The notes below the pieces were generated by a model. The model searched no databases. It was not told the origin of the DNA and saw only the letters and a program-made list of their open reading frames with translations. A stretch of DNA of 41,837 bases from a virus. The number at the start of each line of letters is the position of its first letter. The first letter of the stretch is position 1. The DNA is taken from positions 1 to 41,837 of IMG/VR virus record IMGVR_UViG_3300023104_000002; one strand, written 5' to 3'. The position numbers and the translations under genes are program-made. Shown in pieces: positions 39,497 to 41,837 of this stretch.

Positions 39497-39754
39497 ATGA
39501 GTCCTCAACAAATCGCAGTGGCCTTTGCTGAACGCCTAGGCCGCCACCGTGCACTGACACAGGAGGAAACCGACATGCTGCAATTGGTGATCGAGAAGCG
39601 CAGCCCATATTGGACGGGCAGTGAGGTCGAGACGGTCCGGCGTATGCGTGCTGCTGGTAAGCGGGCGCCGACGATCGCTCGGGCGATTGGCCGGTCGCCC
39701 GGATCGGTGAACAGCAAGTTGCGGAATATGAAGCGGAGGGATGCTCGTGGATGA
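39497..39754 (+). CDS. HTH protein before terminase
   Basis: 85 aa from ATG 39497, preceded by GGGGGA. The C-terminal half (VETVRRMRAAGKRAPTIARA, then IGRSPGSVNSKLRNM) is a GcrA/Myb-like or homeodomain-like HTH. It may be a late-gene activator or help the terminase recognise pac. Confidence 0.65.
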   Translation: MSPQQIAVAFAERLGRHRALTQEETDMLQLVIEKRSPYWTGSEVETVRRMRAAGKRAPTIARAIGRSPGSVNSKLRNMKRRDARG

Positions 39755-40103
39755 AGTGATCGACAAGCTATCGGAGACGGGCAACCTCACGAAAGCCTGT
39801 CGCGACACAGGTGTGAGCAAGACGACTTTCCTGCGTTGGTGCGATGCGGATGCTGCGAACGCGGACCGATACGCGCGCGCGCGCGAGGCCGGGCTAGACG
39901 CCGAGGCTGACAGGGCCATAGACGAGGCGCTGGAGGCCAAGGACGCAGGCTTGGGGCGGTTGGCGCTCGATGCTCGTAAATGGTACCTCAGCAAGCTCAT
40001 GCCTAAGAAATACGGGGACAAGTCGCTAGTGGGTTCCGATCCGGAGAACCCACTGCCGGCCGGTTTCACGGTTAACTTGGTGAAGCCTGTTGGCGAGCGT
40101 TGA
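39747..40103 (+). CDS. Terminase small subunit
   Basis: 118 aa. GTG 39747 preferred over ATG 39741, because GGAGGG (39735-39740) directly abuts the ATG but sits 6 bases from the GTG. Residues 10-30 (LTKACRDTGVSKTTFLRWCD) are the N-terminal HTH, the middle is the oligomerisation helix pair and KWYLSKLMPKKYGDKS near 85 is characteristic of Sf6 gp1-like subunits. Recognises the packaging site and recruits the large subunit. Confidence 0.9.
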   Translation: MDEVIDKLSETGNLTKACRDTGVSKTTFLRWCDADAANADRYARAREAGLDAEADRAIDEALEAKDAGLGRLALDARKWYLSKLMPKKYGDKSLVGSDPENPLPAGFTVNLVKPVGER

Positions 40104-41301
40104 TCTCCCCGAATACGCAGCCGACCTGTGGCAACCGTTCCGGCACCTCGCGTGGCATGGTGGCCGCGGACCAGGCAAGACGCGCACGGTCGCAACTGGC
40201 CTAGTCCTGCAATCCATGGAGCGTCACGAACGTGTCCTGTGTGGTCGCGAAACGCAGCGATCAATCCGAGACTCGTCCAAGCGCGTGCTTGACGACGAAA
40301 TCGATCGGCTGGGCGTGCGCAAGGTGTTCACCAGCACCGAGACCGAGATCCGGGGCCCTCATGATAGCCTGTTCCTGTTCAACGGCGTGCGGGGCAACGC
40401 GACCGGGCTGAAGTCGGTCGAGGGCGTGACCACGTTCTGGGGCGACGAAGCGCAGGCGTTCAGCCAGGGCAGCATCGACACGATCGTTCCGACTATCCGC
40501 GCGCCGGGCTCACGCCTGATCTGGACGTGGAACCCTGACCTACCGACCGATCCTATCGACGTGATGTTCCGCGGTGCGAAAGGTCCGCCGCCTGACAGTA
40601 TCGTGCGAGAGGTTAATTACGGCGACAATCCGTGGTTCCCTGACGTGCTGCGTGTCGCGATGGAACATGACCGCGAGCGCGACGTCGACAAATACAATCA
40701 CATCTGGCGCGGGCAGTATCGCCAGAACAGCGAGGCGCGCGTCTTCAAGAACTGGCGGATCGAGCCGTTCGAGAGCCCGGCCAATGTCGAGTATCGTCTT
40801 GGTGCCGACTTCGGGTTCAGCATCGATCCTTCATGTTTGGTGCGCTGCTGGATCAGCGGCACTCAGCTATTCGTTGATCATGAGGCGTGGGGCTTGGGCG
40901 TAGAGATCACGAATCTGCCGGCATTGTTCATGTCGGTGCCGGACGCGGAGAAGTGGTGGCTTACGGCGGACAGCTCGCGACCCGAGACGATCAGCCATTT
41001 GCGCAACCATGGCTTCCCGCGCATTCGTCCAGCGCTGAAGGGCGCGCGTTCGGTTGAGGAAGGTGTCGAGTTCATCAAGAGCTTCGACATCGTCGTGCAT
41101 CCACGGTGCCAGCGCACGATCGACGAACTGACCCACTACAGTTACAAGCTGGACCCGTTGACTGGCGAAGTGCTTCCGGTGCTGGAGGACAAGAACAACC
41201 ACGTCATCGACGCGCTTCGGTATGCCGTCGAAGGCGCCAGACGGGCGTTGGCGAGTAAGCCGACGTTCGTTGCGGCCATCCCGAGCATGGCTCGTAGATA
41301 A
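40090..41301 (+). CDS. Terminase large subunit (ATPase-nuclease)
   Basis: 403 aa, TTG start in the overlap with the small subunit. Walker A HGGRGPGKT (23-31), Walker B FWGDEA (D119, E120), coupling motif IWTWNP (144-149), and the RuvC-like nuclease D240 (GADFGFSID), D294 (TADSSRPE) and D374 (NNHVIDALRYAVE). It resembles the PBSX/Sf6-type large subunits that package by headful. Powers DNA into procapsids through the portal encoded next. Confidence 0.95.
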   Translation: MASVDLPEYAADLWQPFRHLAWHGGRGPGKTRTVATGLVLQSMERHERVLCGRETQRSIRDSSKRVLDDEIDRLGVRKVFTSTETEIRGPHDSLFLFNGVRGNATGLKSVEGVTTFWGDEAQAFSQGSIDTIVPTIRAPGSRLIWTWNPDLPTDPIDVMFRGAKGPPPDSIVREVNYGDNPWFPDVLRVAMEHDRERDVDKYNHIWRGQYRQNSEARVFKNWRIEPFESPANVEYRLGADFGFSIDPSCLVRCWISGTQLFVDHEAWGLGVEITNLPALFMSVPDAEKWWLTADSSRPETISHLRNHGFPRIRPALKGARSVEEGVEFIKSFDIVVHPRCQRTIDELTHYSYKLDPLTGEVLPVLEDKNNHVIDALRYAVEGARRALASKPTFVAAIPSMARR

Positions 41302-41302
41302 G

Positions 41303-41342
41303 CGACTTGCGTCCGGTAAGGTTTATTCTCGGACACAAGTCG
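41303..41342. terminator. Stem-loop after terminase
   Basis: CGACTTGCGTCCG (41303-41315) pairs with 41330-41342, 12 of 13 bases, around a 14-base loop that contains TTTATT. No T-run follows, so a partial terminator or an RNA processing site between terminase and portal is more likely than a full stop. Confidence 0.5.
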
Positions 41343-41401
41343 TCATGTGCCCAACCAATGCCCAACCCGGATAATCGCGCGCTCGCGTATGCATCCGCGT
41401 C

Positions 41402-41837
41402 ATGCAGGACCACGATACAGCGCTGGAGGAAAAGCCGACCGGCACCGATGCGCTTGAGAAGGTTCACGACCGCGCGATGCAGCGGTTCGGCGATGCGGTA
41501 CTTCCCCAGATGCCGGTCCGCGAGCTTGCACTAGCCGCGCGTCGGTTCGCCGATATTCCAGGCGCTATGTGGGAAGGTGCTGCCGGCGATCAGTTCGGCG
41601 AGAGCGTTAAGTTGGAGTTCCCGAAGCTGCGGCGCTCGCTGCGTAAGCTCGAGAATGACTTCCGCCAGAACCGCATCGTCCCCGACTTCCGCCCGGCTGG
41701 CGGCGACAGCGACAACGAGACGGCAAACACGCTCGACGGCCTGCATCGCGCTGACAGCTACAAGTTTAAGGCTCAGCAGGCACGCGACAACTGCCGCAGT
41801 GAAGCAGGCAAGGGTGGCTTTGGCGCGTACCGCGTCA
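41402..41837 (+). CDS. Portal protein, N-terminal part
   Basis: ATG 41402; in-frame ATG 41345 is followed by a stop at 41372, so this is the first usable start. The first 145 residues (ending at the window edge) continue without a frame break into base 1 through the 127-base overlap. The ARRFADIPGAMWEG and LRKLENDFRQNRIVPDFRP segments match the beginning of P22-type portals. SD weak. Confidence 0.88.
   Translation, partial: MQDHDTALEEKPTGTDALEKVHDRAMQRFGDAVLPQMPVRELALAARRFADIPGAMWEGAAGDQFGESVKLEFPKLRRSLRKLENDFRQNRIVPDFRPAGGDSDNETANTLDGLHRADSYKFKAQQARDNCRSEAGKGGFGAYRV
41711..41837. repeat. Direct terminal repeat, right copy
   Basis: Same 127 bases as 1-127, within the portal gene; a join artefact of a circular assembly. 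Remove one copy for the true genome. Confidence 0.95.

Overview
The window is one complete, circular, temperate phage genome of the P22-like short-tailed (podovirus) type, most likely from an alphaproteobacterial host and probably a sphingomonad. The last 127 bases (41711-41837) repeat the first 127 exactly. The real molecule is therefore a circle or circular permutation of about 41,710 bp, cut inside the portal gene. The host guess is an inference from the GC-rich codons, a phage GapR (DUF2312) gene, a stand-alone DnaA domain IV protein, the style of the excisionase/integrase pair and the sphingomonad-like tail protein domains.

Late region, rightward (39497-41837, then 1-21536): small and large terminase, portal, scaffold, coat, an unusual insert of two signal-peptide proteins and a nucleoside-hydrolase/lectin-like virion protein, then gp4- and gp10-like tail factors, a fibre or needle-like protein, three ejection proteins, a split tailspike (head-binding adaptor, repeat/Ig-like linker, beta-helix spike), and lysis genes followed by an Acb2-like anti-CBASS protein. 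Two genes point against this operon: a 36-aa membrane peptide and an O-acetyltransferase that may change the host surface.

Leftward region (33562 down to 21533) has two transcription units. The unit starting at the early-left promoter carries many small coupled genes, then an Erf recombinase, an HNH nuclease, a NinB/DUF1367-like protein and a TnpB-family protein. The second unit starts at a divergent promoter next to a ribbon-helix-helix regulator. It carries small genes, xis and int, attP (the 3' half of a tRNA-Arg(CCG) gene), a PPC-motif protein, a Lar-like zinc ribbon and the DnaA-domain protein.

The immunity switch lies at 33600-34604: a leftward HTH repressor, a rightward Cro-like gene and two early promoters. 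Both promoters have 17-bp spacers with the same TGTACGA half-site in the same position, and the Cro-like mRNA is probably leaderless. The early-right operon (34404-39754) holds small proteins, several HTH proteins, GapR, a RusA-like resolvase and replication proteins, and runs into the terminase genes.

Most genes overlap by 1-4 bases (ATGA, GTGA, TAATG), so translational coupling is the rule. Starts were mostly chosen by that rule plus Shine-Dalgarno (SD) sites. All family calls come from reading motifs; no database search was possible.
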